Shown here piece after piece: positions 1 to 6,841 of a DNA stretch of 10,866 bases. The notes below the pieces were generated by a model, which made no database searches, was not told the DNA's origin, and saw only the letters and a program-made list of their open reading frames with translations. The translations under genes were made by a program, and so were the position numbers. Numbering within the stretch: the first letter of the stretch is position 1; every line of letters begins with the position of its first letter. This stretch comes from an uncultured Lachnospiraceae bacterium (GTDB lineage Bacteria > Bacillota > Clostridia > Lachnospirales > Lachnospiraceae): positions 1 through 10,866 of the forward strand of contig CAJUJK010000051.1 in NCBI GenBank assembly GCA_910586705.1, given 5' to 3'.

Positions 1-4
1 CTAT

Positions 5-145
5 ATGGCATTTTTTAATAGCGCAGTAAACGTATTGCAGACACTTGTTATCGCATTGGGCGCAGGTCTGGGCGTATGGGGCGTTATCAATCTCTTAGAG
101 GGTTACGGCAACGACAATCCGGGGGCGAATGCTCATGTACGGTAA
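5..145 (+). pseudogene. Truncated Maff2 family conjugative-element membrane protein
   Basis: The reading frame begins MAFFNSAVNVLQTLVIALGA and continues through a glycine-rich hydrophobic helix to GYGNDNPGA, the signature of the Maff2 family. These are small membrane proteins of about 70 residues, encoded near VirD4 and VirB6 genes in Tn1549-like ICEs. After NPGA the expected C-terminal half (a second hydrophobic helix) is absent. The frame instead reads NAHVR and stops, giving 46 residues. The join to unrelated DNA must therefore lie near 125-132. The start is the first ATG, 5 bases into the window, so its ribosome binding site is out of view. The family call rests on remembered similarity and is fairly secure. 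Loss of function is inference, since the short form could still be made. Confidence 0.8.
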
Positions 146-229
146 AGAAGCAAGCAACCGAAAACAACAGATAGACCGCCAGTGCCACACTATTCCGAAC
201 CCAAAGAACCAAAAACCAAAAGACAAGCA

Positions 230-364
230 TTGTGGAAATGTGCATAACAGGCTATGGAATCATGGATAACTCTATTCACAGCACATGGAAAAGCTAAAGA
301 GCAGCTTTCCCACGTCCTGCAAACAGAGTTACCCACAATTCCATAAGATAGCCAGTTATACACA
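230..364. other. Cluster of DnaA-box-like 9-mers in a gene-free segment
   Basis: No credible gene lies between the Maff2 stop (145) and the regulator end (432). The segment holds several close matches to the DnaA box TTATNCACA: TTATGCACA on the minus strand at 239-247 and TTATACACA on the plus strand at 356-364 are exact. CTATTCACA (272-280) and TTACCCACA (329-337) each differ at one position. Weaker minus-strand copies sit at 230-238 and 261-269. A small stem-loop (GGAAAAGCT/AGCTTTCC, 286-309) lies between them, and an AT-rich run follows at 395-435. This could be a replication-origin remnant or chance in AT-rich DNA. No replication gene is beside it in the window. Confidence 0.35.
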
Positions 365-431
365 TTACGCACAATGCCGACTACTACGGAATCCCTCTTT
401 TTCTATATCTTTTAAAACATATTTATTTGTT

Positions 432-797
432 TTATGGAATATAGGTCAGCCCCCATTTTGTCATAGCATAAAAGACAGGCAGTAATGCCGTTCCTTTATC
501 AGTCAGAGAGTATTCTACATGGGGAGGGATTTCGTTAAATTGTATTCGTGACACCAACCCGTCTTTCTCCAATTCGCGCAAAGAAGAAGTAAGCATTGTA
601 TTTGTAATGCCGTCAATGTTTTTTCTCAATTCGCCAAAGCGTATAGGGGATTTAATGCACATTTCGTAAATAATTTGAAATTTCCATTTACCTTGTAACA
701 TGAGAATTAAAGATGTTACCGGGCAATTACCAGCTTCGGTAAGAATACCGATTTTAACTTTTTGTGTCCATTCGTCATAAGTTAAATCCTTGTCCAT
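432..797 (-). CDS. HxlR family winged-helix transcriptional regulator
   Basis: This 121-residue protein has the HxlR layout: an N-terminal Cys followed by LILMLQGKWKFQIIYEM, the recognition region RFGELRKNIDGITNTMLTSSLRELEKDGLVSR split by a turn, then the wing with YSLTDKGTALLPV. Such regulators bind DNA as dimers and several (YodB, HypR, QorR) sense oxidants, quinones or aldehydes through conserved cysteines; Cys25 and Cys47 are candidates here. The start at 797 is chosen because AAAGGA lies about 9 bases upstream and because residues upstream in the open frame do not resemble the family. It is divergent from a flavin reductase gene with 189 bases between, so it probably controls that enzyme and itself. 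The inducer is unknown. Confidence 0.9.
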   Translation of the reverse strand: MDKDLTYDEWTQKVKIGILTEAGNCPVTSLILMLQGKWKFQIIYEMCIKSPIRFGELRKNIDGITNTMLTSSLRELEKDGLVSRIQFNEIPPHVEYSLTDKGTALLPVFYAMTKWGLTYIP

Positions 798-847
798 GCT
801 GAACCGTCCTTTCTTTGGATAGGGGTATACCAAGTATGTGTTTAACG

Positions 848-863
848 GTATGGTCTGCCATAC
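848..863. promoter_or_regulatory. Palindromic operator candidate between hxlR-type gene and flavin reductase
   Basis: GTATGG-TCTG-CCATAC is a perfect 6+6 dyad in the divergent intergenic region, 22 bases upstream of the -35 box of the flavin reductase promoter. Related half-sites (GTATACC at 825-831, AAGTATG at 832-838, CATAC again at 859-863) surround it. Position and symmetry fit a dimeric HxlR-type repressor site. Binding is inference. Confidence 0.45.
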
Positions 864-885
864 TATGTAAGAATATTCTGCGTAC

Positions 886-913
886 TTGAAGAACATTGCA
901 GACTAAGTATAAT
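886..913 (+). promoter_or_regulatory. Sigma-A-type promoter of the flavin reductase gene
   Basis: TTGAAG (886-891) is followed after 16 bases by a perfect TATAAT (908-913). The start codon at 987 would follow a leader of about 67 bases that includes the ribosome binding site AAAGGA at 971-976. Confidence 0.6.
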
Positions 914-986
914 AATCTTATCAGCAAAAGTCAACAAAGGCACTGCTGTAATCCAAAAATTTTATCACAGAAAGGATAGTTTTATC

Positions 987-1490
987 ATGAAAGAAATTAA
1001 CATTGAACAGGCAACAGCAATTACTTCACCCGATCCGCTTATGCTGCTTTGCACGACAAAGGAAAATGGAAGCCTTAACATGGCTCCGGTATCGTTCTTT
1101 ATGTATTCCTCTTATAACCCGCCTATGCTTGCATTTGCAATGGGGAAAGAGGCTAATTCCGGCAGTAATATCCGCAGGACAGGAAAAGCGGTTTTTGCCG
1201 CTCCGGGTGTCAGTTTAAATGACGCAGTAATGGCATATGGTTCTTTCAGTGGAAACGAACAGGACAAGCTGAAAGAAACACCGATTAAGTTGCAAAATAT
1301 TGAGGGCAGCAATATTCAAATCCCAGAGGATACACGAGTTGCTTTTGTGGTATCTCTTGCACAGACCGTAGAATCCGGCGACCGTTACTTGTACCTTTGT
1401 AACATTGAAAAAATCGTTGCAGATGAATCAAAAGACGCATTATTTGCATGGGACGGCTATGCAAAAGTTGCTCCGGCACAGGAAAAATAA
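987..1490 (+). CDS. Flavin reductase family (FMN-binding split barrel) protein
   Basis: This 167-residue protein fits the flavin reductase/DIM6-NTAB family, a split-barrel FMN-binding fold. It shows the early strand LMLLCTTKENGSLNMAPVSF, the loop MYSSYNPPMLAFAM and the region GSNIRRTGKAVFAAPG, where these enzymes bind FMN. Members reduce flavins with NAD(P)H or use bound FMN to reduce small molecules; the substrate cannot be read from sequence. The start is supported by AAAGGA ten bases upstream. The divergent HxlR gene suggests redox- or electrophile-induced expression, a known pairing in Firmicutes. It lacks any export signal and should be cytosolic. A hairpin with a T-run follows it at 1576-1606, so it is probably monocistronic. 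Confidence 0.88.
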   Translation: MKEINIEQATAITSPDPLMLLCTTKENGSLNMAPVSFFMYSSYNPPMLAFAMGKEANSGSNIRRTGKAVFAAPGVSLNDAVMAYGSFSGNEQDKLKETPIKLQNIEGSNIQIPEDTRVAFVVSLAQTVESGDRYLYLCNIEKIVADESKDALFAWDGYAKVAPAQEK

Positions 1491-1571
1491 AAACAGCCGA
1501 AGCAATTACTGATAAAAGAAAAGTTACTTGCATCATTGTTGACAGCCTATCTAATTTTAGGCGAATAATTC

Positions 1572-1614
1572 AGAGGGGCGACAGCTTAAAGTGCTACCGC
1601 CCTTTTGAATTATA
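1572..1614 (+). repeat. Upstream copy of stem-loop repeat flanking the radical SAM gene
   Basis: This 43-base stretch runs from AGAGGGG to TGAATTATA and can fold on itself. A related 42-base copy (2514-2555) lies across the stop codon of the radical SAM gene, in the same orientation. Conserved blocks are AGAGGGG, GA-AG, AAAG, GCT--CG and TGAATTATA. Many differing bases fall in stem positions. Confidence 0.45.
1576..1606 (+). terminator. Probable intrinsic terminator of the flavin reductase gene
   Basis: GGGCG with an inner AGC (from 1576) pairs with GCT and CGCCC (to 1602) and is followed by TTTT. The stem extends outward as AATTCA/TGAATT (1567-1611), so the structure is longer than a minimal terminator and its right arm overlaps the next promoter. 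Confidence 0.5.
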
Positions 1615-1633
1615 TTAGTGAATTTAATATAAA
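1605..1633 (+). promoter_or_regulatory. Promoter of the radical SAM gene
   Basis: TTGAAT (1605-1610), a 17-base spacer and TATAAA (1628-1633) form a good sigma-A-type promoter ahead of the ribosome binding site GGAGGTGAT. Its -35 box lies in the right arm of the 1572-1614 stem-loop, so a factor reading that dyad could affect transcription. Confidence 0.5.
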
Positions 1634-1670
1634 AGGCATATTTCTGTTTGTTTCATGGAGGTGATTTATA

Positions 1671-2531
1671 ATGAGCATAATTGAAAAGGAAATTGTTACA
1701 AAAGACTTGATTACAAAATCTAACTTACCAGCCAGTGATTATGTAATCAATCCTTATGTTGGTTGCCCCCACTCCTGTAAATACTGTTATGCCCGCTTTA
1801 TGAAGCGGTTTACAGGGCATACGGAAGAATGGGGAAATTTTATTGATGTAAAGCGTTGTGATAAACCAATTAGTGTCAAAAAACTGTATCACAAATCTGT
1901 ATTTATTTCTTCTGTAACGGATTGCTATAATCCTTTTGAAGAAAAATATCAGATAACAAGAAATGTTTTAGAGCAATTAAAGCAGGCAGATTGTTTGATT
2001 ATCATTTCTACAAAATCTGATTTGATACTAAGGGATATTGATATATTAAAGGAGCTAAAGAATTTAATAGTTTCAATTTCTATCAACACTTTAGATAACA
2101 ATTTTCAAAGTGATATGGATAATGCCAGCAGTATTACACGGCGGATTGCTGCATTAAAGGAATTACGAAAACAGGGTATTTACACAGTTTTATTTATGTC
2201 ACCCATATTTCCGTACATAACAGATTTTAAGAAAATCATTGAAGCAACAGCAGAATTTGTATGTGAATATTGGTTTGAAAATTTGAATCTCCGAGGAAGT
2301 TATAAGCAAGAAATTTTGCAATATATCTCTGAAAAATATCCTCAATTTTTAAGTGGCTATAAAGAAATATATCACAATAAAAACATGGAATATTGGAAAC
2401 AATTATCCGCTGATATAGATAGCTACTGCTCTCTAAAAAATATCAAATATACAAATTACTTTTATCATAGTTTACTTGTTGCAGAAAAAAACAGTCAAAT
2501 ACTAAAGACAGTTAGAGGGGAGATAGTCTAA
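1671..2531 (+). CDS. SPL-family radical SAM protein (spore photoproduct lyase-like)
   Basis: The 286-residue protein carries NPYVGCPHSCKYCYAR, with Cys32, Cys36 and Cys39 in the CX3CX2C spacing that holds a 4Fe-4S cluster and starts radical chemistry from S-adenosylmethionine. Later segments (VFISSVTDCYNPFEEKY, LIIISTKSDLILRDIDIL, SISINTLD) match the SPL-like/Rv2578c-type radical SAM group rather than true spore photoproduct lyase, and it is shorter than SplB (about 340 residues). The substrate is unknown. The start is clear: GGAGGTGAT, close to a perfect anti-16S match, sits 5-6 bases upstream. The gene is AT-rich and flanked by related stem-loops, which fits horizontally acquired cargo. Its 3' end lies inside the second stem-loop. 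Confidence 0.88.
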   Translation: MSIIEKEIVTKDLITKSNLPASDYVINPYVGCPHSCKYCYARFMKRFTGHTEEWGNFIDVKRCDKPISVKKLYHKSVFISSVTDCYNPFEEKYQITRNVLEQLKQADCLIIISTKSDLILRDIDILKELKNLIVSISINTLDNNFQSDMDNASSITRRIAALKELRKQGIYTVLFMSPIFPYITDFKKIIEATAEFVCEYWFENLNLRGSYKQEILQYISEKYPQFLSGYKEIYHNKNMEYWKQLSADIDSYCSLKNIKYTNYFYHSLLVAEKNSQILKTVRGEIV

Positions 2532-2555
2532 AGGCTGTCGTATCTCTGAATTATA
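2514..2555 (+). repeat. Downstream copy of stem-loop repeat flanking the radical SAM gene
   Basis: This copy begins 18 bases before the radical SAM stop codon and ends with TGAATTATA like the upstream copy. Its own pairing is AGAG...GA-AG with CTGTCGTATCTCT. It is weaker than the upstream hairpin and lacks a T-run, so it is not an obvious terminator. Confidence 0.4.
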
Positions 2556-2643
2556 AATGTAAATATCAACTATGTACCGCCCCATGTGGGAGGAGGCCGC
2601 TGAAAAACATTCTATTTTTTAATATTGAATTTTTGATATACGC

Positions 2644-2681
2644 AAAAATCCACCAGCTTTGAATGGGCTGATGGATTTTTT
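2644..2681. terminator. Bidirectional intrinsic terminator between radical SAM and transposase genes
   Basis: AAAAATCCACCAGC pairs with GCTGATGGATTTTTT (13 of 14 positions plus one G-U type mismatch) around a nine-base loop. T-runs occur on both strands, so it can end transcription of the rightward radical SAM gene and of the leftward transposase. If the insertion sequence begins near 2591, the hairpin lies inside it. Confidence 0.75.
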
Positions 2682-2725
2682 ATGATTTAGATAAAGTTTT
2701 CTTTTATTTCAAGGGACATATTCTC

Positions 2726-3835
2726 TTATTTTACATTCATCAACTTAATGATCCGCTTAAGGTTTACTGCAAATATAGCCATTGCTCCCTGCATCTGCAT
2801 GTTGATAAGTCCTGATGATGACGCTGTGTCATAACCATGCCTGTGCTTTAACTCGCTGTTTTTTGCTTCTATCTTATAGCGTTCCTTCATTTTTTCTTTG
2901 AAGTGCTCTGTTTCCTGAAACTCTGCCTGTTTACTGTGGGCATCGCTTTTTAGGGTTTCGCTGTATGTTTTCTTTTTTGCCCCTTCCTTATAGCATCCGT
3001 CCCTGTATGGACAGCATTTACATTTTTCGATATCAAAAAAATAAATCATGCGCGGGTTCTTATTCTTCTTTTCTTTTTCACGCCTGTCCAGATATTTATG
3101 GACTGCCAGATGCCCTGCCTTACACTGGTACATCCCTGCGTCTTTATTAAATTCAAATTCATCCTCTTTTGTCCGGTTTCCCTGCGTAATGATGCCGTTT
3201 AGTCTGGAAATCAGTTCATAACCCCCGCTTTCCGCTGCTTCGATATTTTTTTGCTCGGAATAAGCTCTATCTCCTATCACCATTTCCACTTCCATTCCGG
3301 CTTCCCTGCTTTTGCGTACCAGTTCCGGCAGTTCTTTCCCATCTGTCTTCTCGCCGCTGGTGACGGTGGCTGCCGTAATGATGCGTTCCTCACTCATTGC
3401 CATATGTGTTTTGTACCCAAAGAAAGCGGTATCTGCTGTCTTATGCCCTGTCTTGGCGTCTGCGTCCATTGAAGTTTCGAGATGTTCGATGCCATCGTTT
3501 ACGGATTCTTCTAGTAAGTTCAGCTTTTCCTCTACTTTGGGATAACTGCACAGCTTCTCTTTTTCTTTGATAACCGAAATCAGGGCATGGCAATATTCCA
3601 ACTCTTTTTCCAAAGAGTCTTCTGTATTTTTTGTCGGAAACTGCTCTTTCATTGATTCATCTATTTCATAAATAGTACGCCGCAGTTTCGTTGACTGTTC
3701 CAGAAGAGTCTGTCTCGGCGTTTTCTGGTTGTATCTTGATTTTGTATGGGTTGCATCCACGATAATGGATTTTGATTTTATAATGCCTTTTTCCAATGCA
3801 ATCCGGACTGTTTTTGCAATCTCAGCGGCCTCATC
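2726..3835 (-). pseudogene. IS1182-family DDE transposase, N-terminal domain missing
   Basis: The open frame reads like an IS1182 transposase from DEAAEIAKTVRIALEKGIIKS onward (with one split for length: the segment ends before KSIIVDATHT). Counting from the TTG at 3796, the first catalytic Asp is D14 (IIVDATHTK), the second is D176 (VIGDRAYSE), and the Glu is in KIEAKNSELKHRHGYD (E310 or E315). A Cys cluster CKCCPYRDGC at about 259-268 fits the zinc-ribbon-like insert of the family. Full proteins are about 450-550 residues and start with a DUF772-type N-terminal region. Here about 150 residues are missing, and an in-frame stop (3836-3838) sits directly upstream. The catalytic core is intact but the protein is probably not produced or active. 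Confidence 0.85.
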
Positions 3836-3858
3836 TTAAAATAAGGGGGAGAAAATCT

Positions 3859-4800
3859 ATGGCTAAAAAAAGAAGAATCGTCATTGCTCTTGGCGGCAAT
3901 GCGCTCGGAAATACCCTTCCAGAGCAGATGGCTGCTGTTAAGATTACGGCAAAAGCAATCGTAGACCTGATTGAAGAAGGCTGTGAGGTCGTCGTTGCGC
4001 ACGGCAACGGCCCGCAGGTCGGGATGGTCAACAATGCTATGATCGCCCTGACTCATGAGGATGTGCAGCAGCCAAACACCCCGCTCTCTGTCTGCGTCGC
4101 AATGAGCCAGGCTTATATCGGCTATGACCTGCAAAACGCACTGCGCGAGGAGCTGTTAAACCGCGGCATTTTCGACATTCCTGTCGCTACGATGATCACA
4201 CAGGTGCGTGTGGATGAAAACGACCCGGCATTTCAGGCACCTTCCAAGCCGATCGGCAAATTTGTAACTGCAAAACAGGCAAAGATGATGGAGGAAAACT
4301 TTGACTATGTCATGAAAGAAGATTCCGGCAGAGGCTACCGCCGTGTCGTCGCTTCCCCAAAGCCAGTCGAGATCGTGGAAATCAGCACAATCCGCACGAT
4401 GGTCAACTCCGGCAACCTCGTCATTGCCTGCGGCGGCGGGATTCCGGTCACCAGGCAGGGCAACCACCTAAAAGGCGCCAGCGCGGTGATCGACAAGGAT
4501 TTTGCAAGCTGCCTGCTCGCTAAAGAATTAGACGCAGACTACCTGATTATTTTAACTGCCGTGGAAAAAGTAGCGTTAAACTTCGGCAAACCGGACGAAA
4601 CCTGGCTTGCGGACGTCTCTGTTGAGGAAGCGCAGCGCTATGTCACGGAAGGGCATTTTGCCGTCGGCTCCATGTTTACTAAGGTAGAAGCAGCCGTAGA
4701 CTTCGCCGCTTCCAAGCCTGGACGCACAGCACTGATTACGCTGCTTGAAAAATCCAGGGATGCGATTCAAGGAAAGACCGGAACAATGTTTCATCAATAA
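3859..4800 (+). CDS. arcC: Carbamate kinase
   Basis: This 313-residue protein is full length for carbamate kinase, which makes ATP from carbamoyl phosphate and ADP (or the reverse) in the cytosol, usually as the last step of arginine deiminase or purine/allantoin-type catabolism. Family motifs in order are IALGGNALG, VVAHGNGPQVGMVNNAM, GGGIPV followed by GNHLKGASAVIDKDFAS, ILTAVEKVALNFGKPDE and GHFAVGSMFTKVEAA. Small oddities are three glycines where many homologues have four (CGGGIPV) and VGSMFTKVEAA where PGSMLPKVEAA is common. GGGGGAG lies about 8 bases before the ATG at 3859; the longer open frame back to 3796 is transposase shadow. No arcA or arcB is adjacent. An insertion-sequence remnant ends within about 25 bases of the start, so the native promoter is probably gone. 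Confidence 0.93.
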   Translation: MAKKRRIVIALGGNALGNTLPEQMAAVKITAKAIVDLIEEGCEVVVAHGNGPQVGMVNNAMIALTHEDVQQPNTPLSVCVAMSQAYIGYDLQNALREELLNRGIFDIPVATMITQVRVDENDPAFQAPSKPIGKFVTAKQAKMMEENFDYVMKEDSGRGYRRVVASPKPVEIVEISTIRTMVNSGNLVIACGGGIPVTRQGNHLKGASAVIDKDFASCLLAKELDADYLIILTAVEKVALNFGKPDETWLADVSVEEAQRYVTEGHFAVGSMFTKVEAAVDFAASKPGRTALITLLEKSRDAIQGKTGTMFHQ

Positions 4801-4802
4801 AA

Positions 4803-4839
4803 AGAGCGGTGCGGTTCCATAATCGGAACGCACCGCTCT
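4803..4839 (-). terminator. Terminator between convergent arcC and the secreted-protein gene
   Basis: AGAGCGGTGCGGTTCC and GGAACGCACCGCTCT form a 15-bp stem with one bulged base and a six-base loop. Read leftward it is followed by TTTTT (the A-run 4799-4803), so it is a strong terminator for the minus-strand gene. Read rightward it is followed only by ATAT, a weaker end for arcC. Confidence 0.8.
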
Positions 4840-4846
4840 ATATCCA

Positions 4847-6649
4847 TTACTCGATCGGTTCATGCTGCTGATATTCTATTACTTCGACCATCTGCATAAC
4901 ATCAGGATGCATAGCCCATCTGCGCCCAAGCATCCACGTTACCTTTGTTAATTGCAGTGGTTTTATTTTCATATAAGTATACCTTTCAAAATACATCTCA
5001 CCCTCTTTCAATATAAGCACATAATTCGCGTCAACTGATGGCAGAATAACCTCGATTGGGCTCATCCGCACATTCATGGTATCGCTTTGGAACCGCAGTT
5101 GGATGACAGGCCCTATATAACTCTCTTCTTTCGTTGGCCACCAGTAGGAATCATTCACATATGTATACTCGTCTAATGTAAATACAGGACTGTCTCCCTC
5201 AAGCCTTTCCCAGCCTCCGGCGCCGTTATTGCTCAGCCCTTCGCCGCTCCACTCCACATAAACGCCTTCCGGCAACGCCTGCGGGTCTTCCCGCAACTGA
5301 AATGACAGAATACCAGAAGCAGTCACGACTGTAAAATCACCTTGAAGCTTGACCGCCTGCTTTGAGACCGTATATGCTGTCTCCGCCTTTATAACTTTAG
5401 GGAGAAGCTCGCCTATTTCCTGTACGTTCATCGAAAAAAACGGCTTTTCACCTTCCTGCGTGCCTTCGTCCCCAGAAGCATTTCCCGGGCCCGATACAGC
5501 CGGGCCTGTCGGCGTGATTGCCGGCCTAGTAGTTACCGTCGGCGTAGTTACCGTCGGCGTACTTTCCGAATACTCATGGCTGAATTGATAAATCGGAACC
5601 CGGCTGGAAACCATTTCCACCGAACCATCCGGTTTTGTAACTTTAATTGACGCCGTCGTCTCGTTCACCAATTTTAAGTCTGCCTTTGATCTGCATATTA
5701 CCGTGCTCTTCTCCGCGCCCTTTTGAAACGTAATGTCTGCGGACGCATTCAGCGTTACGTTTACAGGCACCTTTGATACGAGCTCCGTACCAGAAGCAGA
5801 TTCTTCAATCGAGACTTCTGGTACGTTTTCCGGCGATCCGCTGATCTCAAGTTCTGTCTTTTCACTGACCGTTACCTGATCGACGGCACCGTTTACTTCC
5901 AGCTTCACCTTCGCCTCTGCTTTCGCAAACAGCACTGACTTTAGCCGCGCCCCTTTCTCCACTACAATTCTTGCCGCCTGTGCCAGTACACGCAGCGTAT
6001 TGCCGACGGCACGTTCTGTCCATGTATCCGGCTTGATTGACTGGATCGTCACCGACTGGAACACCCCATAGTTTTCAATATCCGCCACAGGCGCATCCAC
6101 GGTCAGCGCCACATTGGTATACATCCCCTTTGGAATGGTCAGTTTCCCGGATTTTGGCGTCTGAATCGTAAGTGTGCGGATGCTTTTTTGCGCCAGCGCC
6201 GCCAAAAGCTCTTCCTGTGAGGACACGGTTGCCTGCGTCTGCAACTGATCTTGCTCCTTTGGCGCGGTCACATTGACCCGGCACCTGACAAGCTTGCTCG
6301 TGTGTTTTTTCCTGGATGTCGTCTTAAGCCTTGCCCGAACAGTCGTCCTTCCGACGGATTTGCCCTTAATCATAAATCCGTCCTCTGTCCTGCCGTATAC
6401 CATCGCAATCGTGCGGTCAGCCGTTGCTACCTTCGTAATTTTCCACCCAATTTTGTTGTTTTTCAGCGTCATCCGGCTGCTCTGCCCGGTTTGCAGCGTC
6501 TTAAAACGGGTTCTTAAGCTGACATAAGGTGCGGCTGCTTTTGCTGTTTGCGGTGTCAAAGGCAGCGCCGTACACAGCATCACAGCAGACAGCGCCGTAG
6601 CAAGAAATCGTTTTAGCAGGTGTTTCTTCCTGCAAGTGTTTCGGTACAT
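4847..6649 (-). CDS. Secreted multidomain protein with Ig-like N-terminus and Thr/Pro linker
   Basis: This is a 600-residue protein of unknown function. Residues 1-39 are a signal peptide: basic CRKKHLLKR, a hydrophobic core and TAKA before the likely cut. Residues about 45-128 resemble a bacterial Ig-like (BIG_2) domain, with TLQTGQSSRMTL early and GFMIKGKSVGRTTVRARLK late. Residues about 145-350 are short repeating beta strands (IVVEKGARLKSVLF, VKLEVNGAVDQVTVS, DITFQKGAEKSTVICR) that look like a beta-solenoid. Residues 362-400 form a Thr/Pro/Gly linker (TPTVTTPTVTTRP...). The last 200 residues contain several Trp and Tyr and are not recognised. There is no LPXTG motif, so it is probably released or held non-covalently. 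AAGGAGG sits 8 bases before the ATG. It lies convergent with arcC and probably stands alone. Confidence 0.8.
   Translation of the reverse strand: MYRNTCRKKHLLKRFLATALSAVMLCTALPLTPQTAKAAAPYVSLRTRFKTLQTGQSSRMTLKNNKIGWKITKVATADRTIAMVYGRTEDGFMIKGKSVGRTTVRARLKTTSRKKHTSKLVRCRVNVTAPKEQDQLQTQATVSSQEELLAALAQKSIRTLTIQTPKSGKLTIPKGMYTNVALTVDAPVADIENYGVFQSVTIQSIKPDTWTERAVGNTLRVLAQAARIVVEKGARLKSVLFAKAEAKVKLEVNGAVDQVTVSEKTELEISGSPENVPEVSIEESASGTELVSKVPVNVTLNASADITFQKGAEKSTVICRSKADLKLVNETTASIKVTKPDGSVEMVSSRVPIYQFSHEYSESTPTVTTPTVTTRPAITPTGPAVSGPGNASGDEGTQEGEKPFFSMNVQEIGELLPKVIKAETAYTVSKQAVKLQGDFTVVTASGILSFQLREDPQALPEGVYVEWSGEGLSNNGAGGWERLEGDSPVFTLDEYTYVNDSYWWPTKEESYIGPVIQLRFQSDTMNVRMSPIEVILPSVDANYVLILKEGEMYFERYTYMKIKPLQLTKVTWMLGRRWAMHPDVMQMVEVIEYQQHEPIE
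5529..5558. repeat. Two perfect 15-bp tandem units in the Thr/Pro linker
   Basis: GTAGTTACCGTCGGC occurs twice without a gap and encodes two copies of PTVTT in the minus-strand linker. Whole-codon tandem repeats like this can change in number by slippage and lengthen or shorten the linker in frame. Confidence 0.8.
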
Positions 6650-6698
6650 AAGTATGCCTCCTTGAAAATATTTAAGATATTATCATATTACCATTTTA

Positions 6699-6714
6699 AG
6701 GAGGCTGCTGAAAA
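6699..6714. repeat. Second copy of a 16-base IS-end-like motif
   Basis: AGGAGGCTGCTGAAAA matches 2591-2606 at 15 of 16 positions and has the look of an insertion-sequence end. It lies 50 bases upstream of the secreted-protein start. The rest of 6650-6841 shows no gene, only AT-rich sequence that must contain the promoter of that gene. Confidence 0.35.
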
Positions 6715-6841
6715 GTAAAACAGCATCATTCGCACTTTTTTAGGAATCATTTGCAATTCGCGCAGAGCTTTTTTACCTCTAGTTTTACAGCTCAAGAATG
6801 GTTTTCACATGTCATCGCTATAACACTCCCATTGCAGATTG

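Larger units (their letters stand above)
2591..3835 (-). mobile_element. 5'-truncated IS1182-family insertion sequence remnant
   Basis: The remnant is defined by the transposase fragment. Its promoter-proximal end is lost: transposase-like sequence stops at 3835, where a stop codon and the carbamate kinase leader follow. The other end is not certain. The 16-base motif AGGAGGCCGCTGAAAA at 2591-2606 resembles an insertion-sequence terminus and recurs with one change at 6699-6714, so it is taken as a tentative boundary. Target duplications cannot be assessed because one end is missing. Confidence 0.55.

Noticed and set aside
190..485. Short open frames of 60-66 codons on both strands
   Set aside because: They lack ribosome binding sites, are rich in Cys/Ser/His typical of non-coding frames, and one runs into the HxlR gene.
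3814..3842. Hybrid promoter TTGCAA-17-TAAAAT at the IS/arcC junction
   Set aside because: The spacing is ideal, but transcription would start near 3849, inside the ribosome binding site, so it could not drive normal translation of arcC.
4156..4467. 103-codon minus-strand open frame within arcC
   Set aside because: It is a shadow of the arcC coding strand without start signals or family features.
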